From NCBI RefSeq assembly GCF_040253635.1, contig NZ_JBEJGX010000003.1:1612001-1676000 (forward strand): DNA of 64,000 nt, in the 5' to 3' direction. The notes beneath the pieces were generated by a model. The model worked only from the letters and a program-made list of their open reading frames with translations. It had not been told where the DNA came from and did not search any database. Positions within the stretch are counted from its first letter, which is position 1. The number at the start of each line of letters is the position of its first letter. Below are positions 52,570 through 61,377 of the stretch, one piece after another. The translations under genes were made by a program, and so were the position numbers. This stretch comes from Streptomyces sp. Edi2 (GTDB taxonomy: Bacteria > Actinomycetota > Actinomycetes > Streptomycetales > Streptomycetaceae).

Positions 52570-55179
52570 TTACTTCACGGGTGCCATCTTGTCGACGATG
52601 CCCGGATGGGCATCGATCCACTTCTGGACGCCCTTGTTCTCGTTGCCCTTGCCGGCCGCCTGGATGTCCTTCTCCAGGCTGCCGAGCTCATCGGCGCTCA
52701 TCTTCCAGTTCTTCAACCAGCCGTTGAACTCCGGGAATTTCTCCGGGAAGCTCTTGTTGCCGATCGTCTTGATCTGGTTGTTGGCGCCCCAGGTGCCCTG
52801 CGGGTCCTTGAGCTTGGTGAGGTGGTACTTGCTGTACGCCCAGTGCGGGGACCACAGGACCACCGCGATGGGCTCCTTCTTGGCGTAGGCCCGCTCCAGC
52901 TCGGTGAGCATGGCGCTGGTCCCGGCCTCGGTGACGTCGAAGCCGTCCAGGCCGTACGCGGGAGACACCACGCTCTTGAGGCGCTTCATCTCGCCGGTGC
53001 CGGGCTCGATCCCGATGATCTTGCCGCCGAAGGTGTCCTTGTGCTTGCGCAGATCGTCCAGGGTCTTCACGCCCTTGACGTAGGACGGTACGGCGATCTC
53101 CAGGGAGGTCTTGTCGTACCAGGCCCCGACATCGACGAGATCCTTTTTGTACTTGTCCCAGTACTGCTTCTGCGCCACCGGAAGCCAGCCGTCGGTTTCG
53201 ACATCGACCTGCCCCGTCGACAAACCGGTCCACATCGGGCCGACATCGAGGTTCTGCAGCTTCGGCCTGTAGCCCCGCTTCTCCAGGATGTTCTTCCAGA
53301 GGTACGTGGTGGCGATGCCCTCATCCCACGCCGGGTAGCCCATGGTCGGGGTCTTGCCCGCGTCCTTGCCCTTGGCGTAATTGGCCTTGGCGGACGGCGC
53401 CAGCTTGTTGACCATGCCCGGGTGCTGCTTGAGCCAGGCGCGCACGCCCTCCTGCTCATGTCCCGTCCCGGCGTTCTTGACCTCGCTCTCCAGGCTGGTG
53501 AGCTGCTTCTCGTCCAGGTGGAAGTTCTTCATCCAGCCGGCGACCTGGGGCTCGTCGTGGGAGAAGCCCTTGCGGCCCAGCATGTGCAGGCTGTCCCCGG
53601 AGCCGAAGGAGCCCTTGGGGTCCTTGAGCTTGGTCAGCTTGTACTTGTCGTAGGCCCAGTGCGGCGACCACAGCGTGACGGCGATCGGCTTCTTGTCGTG
53701 GATCGAGCGGTCCAGCTCGGTGAGCATGGACGAGGTGCTGGACTCCACGACCTTGTACTCGCCGCCCAGGCCGTAATCCTTGAGGACCTTGTCCTTGAGG
53801 ATCTTCATCTCGCCCGCGCCCGGCTCGATGCCGACGATCTTGCCGCCGAAGGTGCCGCCCTTGCCCTTGAGGTCGTCCAGGGTCTTGACGTCCTTCATAT
53901 AGGACGGGACCGCGATCTCCAGGGAGGTCTTGTCGTACCAGGCGCCCAGGTCCTCGAGCTTGTTCTTGTACTTCTTCCAGTACTCCGCGTGGGTCGTCGG
54001 CAGCCAGGCATTGGTCTGTACGTCGATGTCACCACGGGCCTGGCCGGTGAAGAGCGGGCCGGCGTCCAGGGCCTGGGCCCGGGGCTTGTAGCCGCGCTGT
54101 TCCAGGATCTCCTTCCACAGGAAGGTCGTGGCCTTGCCCTCGTCCCAGTTGACGTAGCCGAGGCTGACCGGCCGGCCGTTGCCGTCGGTGCCCCCCGCGC
54201 CGCTGCCGCTGTCCTTGCCGAAGACGCTCATCCCGCCGGCGACCAGCGCGAGCACGACCACGGCGACCGTCGCCAGGGAGGTCGCGGGCTTCCAGTGGAG
54301 GAACTTCAGGCCGCCGAGCGCGGCCTGCGCCTTGGCCAGCGCGCGCCGGCCGAGCGGGGAGACCCGCTGGTTGAGCGCGCTGGTCATCCGGTCCAGGTAC
54401 ACCGCGAGGATGACGACCGCGAGACCGCCCTCCGCGCCCAGCTTCACGTCGACCGAGCTGAGCGAGAGGTAGACGGTGCCGCCGAGGCCGGCCCCGCCGA
54501 CCATGCCGGCGATGACGACCATGGACAGCGCCAGCATGATGACCTGGTTGATACCGGCCATGATCGTCGGCAGCGCGAGCGGCAGCTGTACGCGGAAGAG
54601 CGTGCGCCGCGGATGGGTACCGAACGCGTCGGCGGCCTCGACCAGTTCACCGTCGACCTGCCGGATGCCCAGTTCGGTCATGCGGACCGCGGGCGGCATG
54701 GAGAAGACGATGGTCGACACGATGCCGGGGACGGCGCCCAGGCCGAAGAAGAGGATGCCGGGGATCAGGTAGACCATCGCGGGCATCGTCTGCATCAGGT
54801 CCAGGACCGGACGCACCGCTCCGCTGACGGCACGGTTGCGGGCCGCCCAGATACCGAGCGGGACGGCGACCGCGACCGTGATGATGCAGGCCACCAGCAC
54901 CAGCGAGAGCGACTGCATGGTCTGGTGCCACTGCTCGATCGAGTCGATCAGGGCGAAGCCGATGAAGGTCAGCACGGCGGCCGGCAGGCCCCGCAGCCAC
55001 CAGGCGATCACCGCGAAAATGCCCGTCAGGAGCAGCGGCGTGGGGCCGGAGAGGACCGCGAGGATGCCGTCGTAGAAGCCGCCCAGCACGGTCGTGACGA
55101 AGTGGAAAAGCCACTCGGCGTGGTCCCGCAGCCATTCGACCAGGCTGTCGGCCCAACTGCCTATCGGAATCCTAGGCAC
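52570..55179 (-). CDS. Glycine betaine ABC transporter: permease fused to two tandem substrate-binding domains
   Basis: An 869-residue protein from GTG 55179. Residues 1-320 are the permease with about eight helices and the EAA loop (DGELVEAADAFGTHPRRTLF). Two OpuAC-type binding domains follow, about 337-605 and 612-869. Both have WDEG, GxWYDKTSLEIAVPSY, TFGGKI(I/V)GIEPG and W(S)PHWAY, the aromatic box that holds betaine, and are clearly tandem duplicates. The protein supplies the membrane and capture parts of an osmoprotectant importer; the ATPase gene upstream overlaps it by eight bases. The substrate is most likely glycine betaine, choline or a similar compound. Confidence 0.93.
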   Translation of the reverse strand: MPRIPIGSWADSLVEWLRDHAEWLFHFVTTVLGGFYDGILAVLSGPTPLLLTGIFAVIAWWLRGLPAAVLTFIGFALIDSIEQWHQTMQSLSLVLVACIITVAVAVPLGIWAARNRAVSGAVRPVLDLMQTMPAMVYLIPGILFFGLGAVPGIVSTIVFSMPPAVRMTELGIRQVDGELVEAADAFGTHPRRTLFRVQLPLALPTIMAGINQVIMLALSMVVIAGMVGGAGLGGTVYLSLSSVDVKLGAEGGLAVVILAVYLDRMTSALNQRVSPLGRRALAKAQAALGGLKFLHWKPATSLATVAVVVLALVAGGMSVFGKDSGSGAGGTDGNGRPVSLGYVNWDEGKATTFLWKEILEQRGYKPRAQALDAGPLFTGQARGDIDVQTNAWLPTTHAEYWKKYKNKLEDLGAWYDKTSLEIAVPSYMKDVKTLDDLKGKGGTFGGKIVGIEPGAGEMKILKDKVLKDYGLGGEYKVVESSTSSMLTELDRSIHDKKPIAVTLWSPHWAYDKYKLTKLKDPKGSFGSGDSLHMLGRKGFSHDEPQVAGWMKNFHLDEKQLTSLESEVKNAGTGHEQEGVRAWLKQHPGMVNKLAPSAKANYAKGKDAGKTPTMGYPAWDEGIATTYLWKNILEKRGYRPKLQNLDVGPMWTGLSTGQVDVETDGWLPVAQKQYWDKYKKDLVDVGAWYDKTSLEIAVPSYVKGVKTLDDLRKHKDTFGGKIIGIEPGTGEMKRLKSVVSPAYGLDGFDVTEAGTSAMLTELERAYAKKEPIAVVLWSPHWAYSKYHLTKLKDPQGTWGANNQIKTIGNKSFPEKFPEFNGWLKNWKMSADELGSLEKDIQAAGKGNENKGVQKWIDAHPGIVDKMAPVK

Positions 55180-56416
55180 CGGCGTTCACCTTGTCCTCGG
55201 GGTCGTGGTCCGTGGACGTGTTCCCGGACGTGGGCTCGGAGGTCTTCTCCACCGGTGTCTTCGTCGGCGTCTTCTCCGCCGGCGTCTTCTGCGCGGCCGT
55301 CCCGCCGTCGGCCCCGGCCGGGACGGTGCCGGCCGGCGCCGGGCTCTGCTCCGCGGCCTCCCCGAGGACGGCCAGCAGCCGCTCGGCCGTGACGGCGCCG
55401 ACCAGCGTGCCCTGCTCATCGGTCACGGCGACCGGAACGCTGCTGGTCGAGCAGGGCGTGAACAGCTCGACCAGCGGGGTGTCGGCACCGACCACCGCGG
55501 GCGCCGCGGCCCGGAACTCCGCCGCGGTGGTGAGCTTGCCGCCCTCCGGGGTCGTGGCGCCGAGCACGGTCCCGACCTCGGCCATGATCGCGCCCGCGGT
55601 CAGCACCCGGGTGCGGTCCACGTCCTGGGTGAAGGAGGCGACATAGTCGTTGGCCGGTGTGACGAGGATGTCCTCGGCGCTGCCGATCTGCACGATCCGG
55701 CCGTCGCGCATCACGGCGATCCGGTCGCCGAGGCGCATGGCCTCGTTCAGGTCATGGGTGATGAAGACGATGGTCTTCTTCAGCGACTTCTGCAGCTCCA
55801 GCAGCTGGTCCTGCATATCGCGGCGGATCAGCGGGTCGAGCGCACTGAAGGACTCGTCCATCAGCAGCAGATCGGCGTTGGTGGCCAGCGCACGGGCCAG
55901 TCCCACGCGCTGCTGCATACCGCCGGACAGCTCGTCGGGCCAGGACTTCTCCCAGCCCTTGAGCCCGGTGAGTTCCAGCGCTTCGGTGGCGCGCGCGATG
56001 CGCTCGGCGCGCGGTACGCCCTGCACTTCGAGGCCGTAGGCGGCGTTCTCCAGCACACTGCGGTGCGGGAAGAGCGCAAAGTGCTGGAAGACCATGGAGA
56101 TCTTCTGGGAGCGGACCTTGCGCAGCTCCTTGTCGCTGAGCGACGTCAGGTCCTGGCCGTCGAAGCGGACGGTCCCCGCGGTCGGCTCCAGCAGCCCGTT
56201 GAGCGTGCGCAGCAGCGTGGACTTGCCCGATCCGGAGAGACCCATGACGACGAATATCTGGCCCTCGTCGACCTCGATCGAGGCGTCGATCACCGCGGCA
56301 GTGGTGCCCTCGGCCCGCAGCTCCTCCCGGTCGGCGCCGGCTTCGAGTTTGCGGACCGCGTCCTCGGGTCGTCTGCCGAACACTTTGTACAGGTGCTCGG
56401 CTTGCAGCCTGGCCAC
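55172..56416 (-). CDS. Glycine betaine ABC transporter ATP-binding protein with C-terminal CBS region
   Basis: A 414-residue protein from GTG 56416 (MARLQAEHLYKVFGRRPEDA). Walker A is VVMGLSGSGKSTLLRTLNGL, the signature is LSGGMQQRVGLARAL, Walker B LLLMDESFSALDPLIR and the H-loop IVFITHDLNEAMRLGD. After the ATPase, residues about 280-370 hold paired CBS-like sequence (ILVTPANDYVASFTQDVDRT, VPVAVTDEQGTLVGAVTAER), followed by an acidic, Thr/Pro/Lys-rich tail with KTP-EKT repeats. This is the ProV/OpuAA layout, where the CBS domains sense ionic strength. It is first in the operon with the permease-binding protein. Confidence 0.95.
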   Translation of the reverse strand: MARLQAEHLYKVFGRRPEDAVRKLEAGADREELRAEGTTAAVIDASIEVDEGQIFVVMGLSGSGKSTLLRTLNGLLEPTAGTVRFDGQDLTSLSDKELRKVRSQKISMVFQHFALFPHRSVLENAAYGLEVQGVPRAERIARATEALELTGLKGWEKSWPDELSGGMQQRVGLARALATNADLLLMDESFSALDPLIRRDMQDQLLELQKSLKKTIVFITHDLNEAMRLGDRIAVMRDGRIVQIGSAEDILVTPANDYVASFTQDVDRTRVLTAGAIMAEVGTVLGATTPEGGKLTTAAEFRAAAPAVVGADTPLVELFTPCSTSSVPVAVTDEQGTLVGAVTAERLLAVLGEAAEQSPAPAGTVPAGADGGTAAQKTPAEKTPTKTPVEKTSEPTSGNTSTDHDPEDKVNAGA

Positions 56417-56600
56417 ATATGCCTCTCTTGTCGATCGGAGGACGACCTGCCACCCCCGTAGCCAGGTCGCGGAGCGGGACGGGTTCCGCCCGCCTTTACC
56501 GGTCGAAAGGTTGAATCTCGACCGGGTCCACTCCGGCTGCGCACCTGCCCTTCTTTATCTGGCTCAAACAAAGCTGTGATTCAGCTCACTTCGGCGTGAC
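56417..56600 (-). promoter_or_regulatory. Long, structured leader of the betaine transporter operon
   Basis: About 185 bp precede the ATPase gene on the reverse strand. An 8-bp perfect stem CCGGTCGA/TCGACCGG (56500-56526) with an 11-nt loop is visible, and GCGGG/CCCGC arms follow at about 56476-56494. The folding potential suggests a regulated leader. I could not match it to the ydaO c-di-AMP riboswitch or another known class by eye. Confidence 0.4.
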
Positions 56601-56619
56601 GTATGGGGCATACGGCAAG

Positions 56620-57558
56620 ATGCGGGATGTGACTCGACGCCTGATGCTCCTCGACACCGCCTCTCTCTACTTCCGCGCCTATTTCGGGGTACCGGAATCA
56701 GTCAAGGCCCCGGACGGCACCCCGGTGAATGCGGTACGCGGCCTGCTGGACTTCATCGCCCGGCTCGTCCAGGACCACCACCCCGATGACCTGGTCGCCT
56801 GCATGGATTTCGACTGGCGCCCCCAGTGGCGGGTCGACCTGATCCCCTCGTACAAGGCACACCGGGTCGCCGAGGAAGCCCCGTCGGGCTCCGCGGAGCC
56901 CGACGAGGAGGAGATCCCCGACACCCTCTCGCCCCAGGTGCCGGTCATCGAGGACGTCCTGGACGCCCTGGGCATCGCCCGCATCGGGGCGGCCGGCTAC
57001 GAGGCCGATGACGTCATCGGCACCCTGACCGCGCAGGCGAAGGGCCCGGTGGACATCGTCACCGGCGACCGCGACCTCTTCCAGCTCGTCGACGACCGGC
57101 GCGGCATCCGCATCCTGTATCCGCTCAAGGGCGTCGGCACCCTCCAGATCACCGACGAGGCCCTGTTGCGCGAGAAGTACGGCGTGGACGGCCCGGGTTA
57201 CGCCGATCTGGCGCTGCTGCGCGGCGACCCCAGCGACGGCCTGCCGGGCGTACCGGGGATCGGCGAGAAGACCGCCGCCAAACTGCTGGACACCTACGGC
57301 GACCTGGCGGGCATCATGGCCGCCGCCGGCGATCCGGCCTCGAAGGTGACCCCCGCCCAGCGCAAGCGGCTGCTGGAGGCGCGCCCCTATCTCGCCGTCG
57401 CCCCGAAGGTCGTGAAGGTGGCCACCGACGTACCCGTCCCCGCCGTCGACCCCACCCTGCCCGCCGAACCGGCCGACCCCGAGCGCCTGGAGGCACTGGC
57501 CGCCCGATGGGGCCTCGGTGGCGCCCTGCAGCGTCTGCTCCTCACCCTGAGCCGATGA
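56620..57558 (+). CDS. 5'-3' exonuclease (DNA polymerase I N-domain-like)
   Basis: A 312-residue protein, taken from ATG 56620; GTG 56629 and ATG 56644 are in the same frame, and no clear ribosome site decides. The PIN-like nuclease core has MLLDTASLYFRAYFGVPESV, DDLVACMDFDWRPQWRVDLI, GYEADDVIGTLTAQAK, IVTGDRDLFQLVDDRRG and the helix-hairpin-helix GLPGVPGIGEKTAAKLLDTY. Metal-binding Asp residues are conserved. It is a stand-alone relative of the Pol I 5' nuclease, for RNA primer or flap removal. It is followed directly by the iron box of the next gene. Confidence 0.92.
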   Translation: MRDVTRRLMLLDTASLYFRAYFGVPESVKAPDGTPVNAVRGLLDFIARLVQDHHPDDLVACMDFDWRPQWRVDLIPSYKAHRVAEEAPSGSAEPDEEEIPDTLSPQVPVIEDVLDALGIARIGAAGYEADDVIGTLTAQAKGPVDIVTGDRDLFQLVDDRRGIRILYPLKGVGTLQITDEALLREKYGVDGPGYADLALLRGDPSDGLPGVPGIGEKTAAKLLDTYGDLAGIMAAAGDPASKVTPAQRKRLLEARPYLAVAPKVVKVATDVPVPAVDPTLPAEPADPERLEALAARWGLGGALQRLLLTLSR

Positions 57559-57562
57559 CCTG

Positions 57563-57581
57563 TTAGGTTAGGTATACCTAA
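57563..57581 (+). promoter_or_regulatory. Iron box (DmdR1/IdeR-type operator)
   Basis: TTAGGTTAGGTATACCTAA matches the actinobacterial iron box consensus TTAGGTTAGGCTCACCTAA in 17 of 19 positions. It lies four bases after the exonuclease stop and 27 bp before the siderophore-interacting protein gene, so iron should repress that gene. Confidence 0.9.
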
Positions 57582-57607
57582 TAAATATCGTCTCAGGGGA
57601 GATTGCC

Positions 57608-58462
57608 GTGGCAGCAGAGCGTCCGTCCCGCAAGAAGCCCACCGTGCACCGCGCCCAGGTGCAGCGTACCGAGCAGCTCACCCCGCACATGGTCCGAGTG
57701 GTACTGGGCGGTGAAGGGCTGGCGGAGTTCACGGCGGGCGAGTACTCCGACCATTACGTGAAGCTGGTCTTTCCGCTGCCCGGCGTGCGCTACCCCGAGC
57801 CGTTCGACATCGCGCAGATCCGCGCCGACTTCCCTCGCGACCAGTGGCCCAGCACCCGTACGTACACCGTGCGCGCCTGGGATGCCGGAACCCGCGAGCT
57901 GACCGTGGACTTCGTGGTGCACGGCGACGAGGGCCTGGCCGGGCCGTGGGCGGCCACGGTGAAGCCGGGTGAGGAGATCTTCCTGCTCGGCCCCGGCGGC
58001 TCGTACGTCCCCGAGGCCGGAGCCGACTGGCACCTGCTGGCGGGCGACGAGAGCGCGCTGCCCGCCATCGCGGCCTCCCTGGCCCGGATGCCCGCGGGGG
58101 TGCCGGTGCACGCCTTCATCGAGGTGGCGGGCCCGGAGGAGCGCCAGGAACTGGAGGTACCGACCGGCGCCGAGGTCAGCTGGCTGTACCGCGGTGCCGC
58201 GCCGGTCGGCCGCGAACTGGTCGCCGCCGTACGGGGGCTGGAGTTCCCGTCCGGTCAGGTCCAGGCGTTCGTGCACGGCGAGGCCGGGTTCGTGAAGGAG
58301 CTGCGCCACCTGCTCCGCGTCGAGCACGCGATCCCGCGTGAGGCCCTGTCCCTCTCGGGGTACTGGCGCACCGGCCATAACGAGGACGGCTGGCAGGCCG
58401 CCAAGCGCGACTGGAACCAGCAGGTCGAGGCCGAACAGGAGTCTGCGGCAGCGGCTTCCTGA
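57608..58462 (+). CDS. Siderophore-interacting protein (FAD-dependent ferric reductase, ViuB-like)
   Basis: A 284-residue protein from GTG 57608. The N-terminal FAD-binding barrel includes TPHMVRVVLGGEGLAEFTAG and RTYTVRAWDAGTRELTVDFV, with RxYS/T-type FAD contact (RTYTVR) and the following HGDEGLAGPWAATVKPGEEI. The C-terminal nucleotide-binding half holds HLLAGDESALPAIAASLARM and YWRTGHNEDGWQ. It releases iron from imported ferric siderophores by reduction. Control by the iron box just upstream is clear from the sequence. No siderophore synthesis or uptake gene is adjacent. Length is standard for the family. Confidence 0.95.
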   Translation: MAAERPSRKKPTVHRAQVQRTEQLTPHMVRVVLGGEGLAEFTAGEYSDHYVKLVFPLPGVRYPEPFDIAQIRADFPRDQWPSTRTYTVRAWDAGTRELTVDFVVHGDEGLAGPWAATVKPGEEIFLLGPGGSYVPEAGADWHLLAGDESALPAIAASLARMPAGVPVHAFIEVAGPEERQELEVPTGAEVSWLYRGAAPVGRELVAAVRGLEFPSGQVQAFVHGEAGFVKELRHLLRVEHAIPREALSLSGYWRTGHNEDGWQAAKRDWNQQVEAEQESAAAAS

Positions 58463-58794
58463 CCGCTGCGGCCTCCTCCTGACCGCTGCGGCGGATTCCC
58501 CTGCGGCCCTTCCTTCCCCGCCGAACCGCCGCCCCGCCTTCCCTTCTCACCGCGTTCCCTTCTCCCCGCGTCCCCTTCTCCCCGCCTTCCGGACCGGAAG
58601 GCGGGGCAGTCGTCGTGCCCGTTTGCCACCGGCCCGGACCGGTGGAGCCGTGGTGTCGACGGCACATCGGGGGCTATCGGTCCGGTGTCGGCGGCATATC
58701 GGGGAATGTCGGTCCGGTGTCGGTGGGGTCCGGCACCCTTCGAGAGGTCCCGCCGGGTGTCCGTCCGGCTGGGGGTTGGAGAAGGGGATTTCTT
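58463..58794. other. Intergenic region with pyrimidine-rich and repeated DNA; no gene
   Basis: About 330 bp between two forward genes. It begins with two copies of CCTGACCGCTGCGGC and then runs of TTCCCTTCTCCCCGC-like sequence, followed by the 32-bp tandem repeat. It must hold the promoter of the monooxygenase gene at 58795. No coding frame is recognised. Confidence 0.5.
58654..58725. repeat. 32-bp tandem repeat upstream of the monooxygenase gene
   Basis: Copies begin at 58654, 58686 and (partial) 58718. Each starts TGTCG and ends in TCGGTCCGG; internal differences are at a few positions. The repeat lies about 70 bp before the monooxygenase start. Confidence 0.8.
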
Positions 58795-60315
58795 GTGCAT
58801 GACGTAGTGATCGTGGGGGCCGGCCCGGTTGGTCTGTTCCTTGCCTGCGAGCTCGGGCTCGCGGGTTGCTCTGTCCTGGTGCTCGAGCGGGAGCCGGGGA
58901 TCGGCTCCCCGTTGAAGGTGAAGCCGCTCGGGATCCGGGGCCTGTCCGCCGCGTCGGTCGAGGCGTTCTACCGCCGCGGGATGCTGCGCCCACTGCAGAC
59001 CGCATCCGGCATCCCACACGATCCCGGCGCGGAACTCGACGCGGACGAGCCGTCACGCCCTCGTGGCGTGGGCCATTTCGCCGGCATGATGCTCGATCCG
59101 GCCAACCTCGACCTCGCAGCCCTGCCGTACCGGCTTCCCAGCCCGGCGTCGGAGGGCATGCCGACGTACCTCGACACGGTCGAGACGCTGCTGTCCGAGC
59201 AGGCATCCACACTCGGCGTGGAAATCAGGCGCGGCGTCACCGTCTCAGCCATCGTCCAGAACGAGGAGAGCGCGATCGCGCAAGCCGGTGCGGACGAGTA
59301 CGCGGCGCGCTGGGTCGTCGGCTGCGATGGCGGACGCAGTGCGGTGCGTCGGCTCGCGGGCTTTGAATTCGTCGGCTCCGAGCCGCAGTTCACCGGATAT
59401 CTCATGCACGCCACCGTTGCCGATCCCGAGAAGCTGCGCCCTTGGTTCAACCTGACGCCGACGGGCATGTACCTCCAGATGCCCGCGCCGGGGCACATCG
59501 GCGTGATGGACTTCGACGGCGGCGCGTTCGATCGCTCGCAGCAGCCGACTCGCGACCACCTCCAGGCGGTGCTGCGCCATGTGTCCGGCACCGATGTGAC
59601 GCTGAGCGACGTACATATCGCCTCGAGCTTCACCGATCGGGCGATGCAGACGACGACCTACCGGCGCGGACGCGTCCTGCTCGCGGGCGACGCCGCTCAC
59701 ATCCACTCGCCCCTGGGCGGGCAGGGACTCAACCTCGGCATCGGCGACGCCGTGAACCTGGGGTGGAAGCTCGCGGCGACCGTGCGGGGATACGCGCCGG
59801 ACGGGCTGCTCGACACCTACACCCGCGAGCGCCATCCGATCGGCGCGGCGGTGCTCGACTGGTCGCGCGCCCAGGTGGCGGCCATGCGGCCGGACCCGCA
59901 CGGCCAGGCGGTCCAAGGAGTGATACGCGACCTGCTCGGGACCCGTGACGGAACGACCTACGTGTTCCAGCGGGTGTCGGGATCGTCGATCCGTTACGAC
60001 CTGGGCGGCGAGCATCCCCTGGTCGGCCGCAGCGCCCCAGACCTTCGCTTCGAAGACGGCACCCGCCTCGGCGACCTGATGCGGGACGGACGGGGCGTCG
60101 CGCTCGATTTCAGCACCGACCCATGCCTGCGCGGGGCAGCGAGGGGCTGGGAGAGCCGAATGCGGTATGCAGCCGGTCCGGCGCGGAACGACCTCGGCCT
60201 GGGTGCCGTGCTGGTCCGGCCCGACGGCGTCATCGCCTGGGCAGGTGATCGCGCCCCTGACCGTGAAGCGTTCGAGCGGGCCGCCGGCCAGTGGTTCGGC
60301 GCTCCGGAAAGCTGA
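58795..60315 (+). CDS. FAD-dependent aromatic monooxygenase (PHBH-type)
   Basis: A 506-residue protein from GTG 58795, after GGAGAAGG. The FAD-binding motif is VVIVGAGPVGLFLACELGLA, the NAD(P)H/FAD DG motif is VVGCDGGRSAVRRLAG, and the GD motif is RVLLAGDAAHIHSPLGGQGL. A C-terminal thioredoxin-like domain of about 110 residues (LVGRSAPDLRFEDGTRLGDL) is the type found in polyketide and rifampicin hydroxylases. It hydroxylates an aromatic or polyketide-like substrate; rifampicin-type or xenobiotic modification are options. Codon use is slightly less GC-biased (for example ATC/TCG mixed with A/T-ended codons) than neighbouring core genes. It has no cluster partners. Confidence 0.92.
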   Translation: MHDVVIVGAGPVGLFLACELGLAGCSVLVLEREPGIGSPLKVKPLGIRGLSAASVEAFYRRGMLRPLQTASGIPHDPGAELDADEPSRPRGVGHFAGMMLDPANLDLAALPYRLPSPASEGMPTYLDTVETLLSEQASTLGVEIRRGVTVSAIVQNEESAIAQAGADEYAARWVVGCDGGRSAVRRLAGFEFVGSEPQFTGYLMHATVADPEKLRPWFNLTPTGMYLQMPAPGHIGVMDFDGGAFDRSQQPTRDHLQAVLRHVSGTDVTLSDVHIASSFTDRAMQTTTYRRGRVLLAGDAAHIHSPLGGQGLNLGIGDAVNLGWKLAATVRGYAPDGLLDTYTRERHPIGAAVLDWSRAQVAAMRPDPHGQAVQGVIRDLLGTRDGTTYVFQRVSGSSIRYDLGGEHPLVGRSAPDLRFEDGTRLGDLMRDGRGVALDFSTDPCLRGAARGWESRMRYAAGPARNDLGLGAVLVRPDGVIAWAGDRAPDREAFERAAGQWFGAPES

Positions 60316-60541
60316 AGCAGCCACCCCGTCCGCGTGAGCTGCTGCCCCGTTCTCCTCAGCTGCTGCCCCGTTTCCTTTCGTTCCTGCTCCTTCCTGCAAG
60401 CGCCAAAAGGCCGCGCAGGGAAGCGTTCCGATGCGATGTCAGCCGCCGGAACATCACCGTTCTCATCTTTTTCCTCTCCTCACCGGAGTTCTCACCCCGA
60501 GTTGTCACCCCGAGTTCCATTCCCGAGTCCAAGGAGCGCAC

Positions 60542-61204
60542 ATGACGATCACCATCCGGCCGGGAAGCACTGTGATGTTCACCGGCGATTCGATCACCGA
60601 CTGCCAGCGGCTGGAGAGCGAGGACGGTCTCGGGTTCGGCTACCCGCTGCGCGTCGCGGGCGAGTGGGGACTCCGGCACCCTGACCGCCCCGTGACCTGG
60701 CTGAACACCGGGGTGGGCGGCCACAAGGTGAGGGATCTCGAAGCCCGCTGGCGGACAGACGTACTCGACGCGCGCCCGGACGTGGTGTCGATCCTCGTCG
60801 GGGTCAACGACATGGGCTGGCACACGCTGGACCCGGAGGGGTACGTGATCCCCGTGGAGGACTTCGAAGCGGGTTATGACCGTCTGCTCGCGCCCCTCGC
60901 CGAGGCCGGCACGGAGCTGATACTCATCGAGCCGTTCCTCCTGCCGATCCACGGCGTCGTCGAGGCCGGTGACGTGCTCATCGGAGAGAAGGAGCGGGAG
61001 GAATGGCGCACCGACCTGGACCCGAAGATCCAGGTCGTACGCAAGCTCGCCCGCACGTACGGCGCTCAACTGCTCGCCGCCGACGGCATGTTCGCCGAGC
61101 TCGCCGCGACGGCCGGGCCGGAGTACTGGGCCGCGGACGGCGTGCACCCGACGCCGGCCGGTCACGCCGCCCTCGCGGCGGCCTGGCTGCGCCTGGTCGC
61201 GTGA
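60542..61204 (+). CDS. SGNH/GDSL-type hydrolase
   Basis: A 220-residue protein from ATG 60542, after AAGGAGCGC. Block I is VMFTGDSITDCQRLESEDGL (nucleophile Ser in GDSI), block II the Gly in NTGVGGHKVRDLEARW, block III the Asn in ILVGVNDMGWHTLDPEG, and block V DGVHPTPAGHAALAAAWLRL with Asp and His. There is no signal peptide, so it is cytoplasmic or exported otherwise. Such enzymes deacylate sugars, cell-wall glycans or small esters. It ends before a 14-bp terminator shared with the helicase. Single-gene unit. Confidence 0.93.
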   Translation: MTITIRPGSTVMFTGDSITDCQRLESEDGLGFGYPLRVAGEWGLRHPDRPVTWLNTGVGGHKVRDLEARWRTDVLDARPDVVSILVGVNDMGWHTLDPEGYVIPVEDFEAGYDRLLAPLAEAGTELILIEPFLLPIHGVVEAGDVLIGEKEREEWRTDLDPKIQVVRKLARTYGAQLLAADGMFAELAATAGPEYWAADGVHPTPAGHAALAAAWLRLVA

Positions 61205-61311
61205 CCGGGCCGCGCGGCGCGAGGAAGTGGCCGCACGCGACGCGCAGCGGGCGGCCGCCGACGGCCGGCGGGCGTGGGGCATCCGCCTCCGCCCGGTAGA
61301 CGACAGCAGCC

Positions 61312-61345
61312 GGCGCCGCACCCCTGCCATGAGGGGTGCGGCGCC
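61312..61345. terminator. Bidirectional terminator between SGNH hydrolase and helicase
   Basis: GGCGCCGCACCCCT pairs perfectly with AGGGGTGCGGCGCC around GCCATG. Both convergent genes end within about 110 bp. Confidence 0.88.
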
Positions 61346-61377
61346 GTGGCACTGCCGGGCCGGGCCGGCCCTGCCGC

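Noticed and set aside
52606..55392. Long open frame opposite the betaine permease-binding protein gene
   Set aside because: Composition artefact of high GC3; the transporter is clearly the real gene.
56417..56600. ydaO c-di-AMP riboswitch upstream of the betaine transporter
   Set aside because: Stems are present but the conserved ydaO core could not be recognised by eye; kept only as a structured leader.
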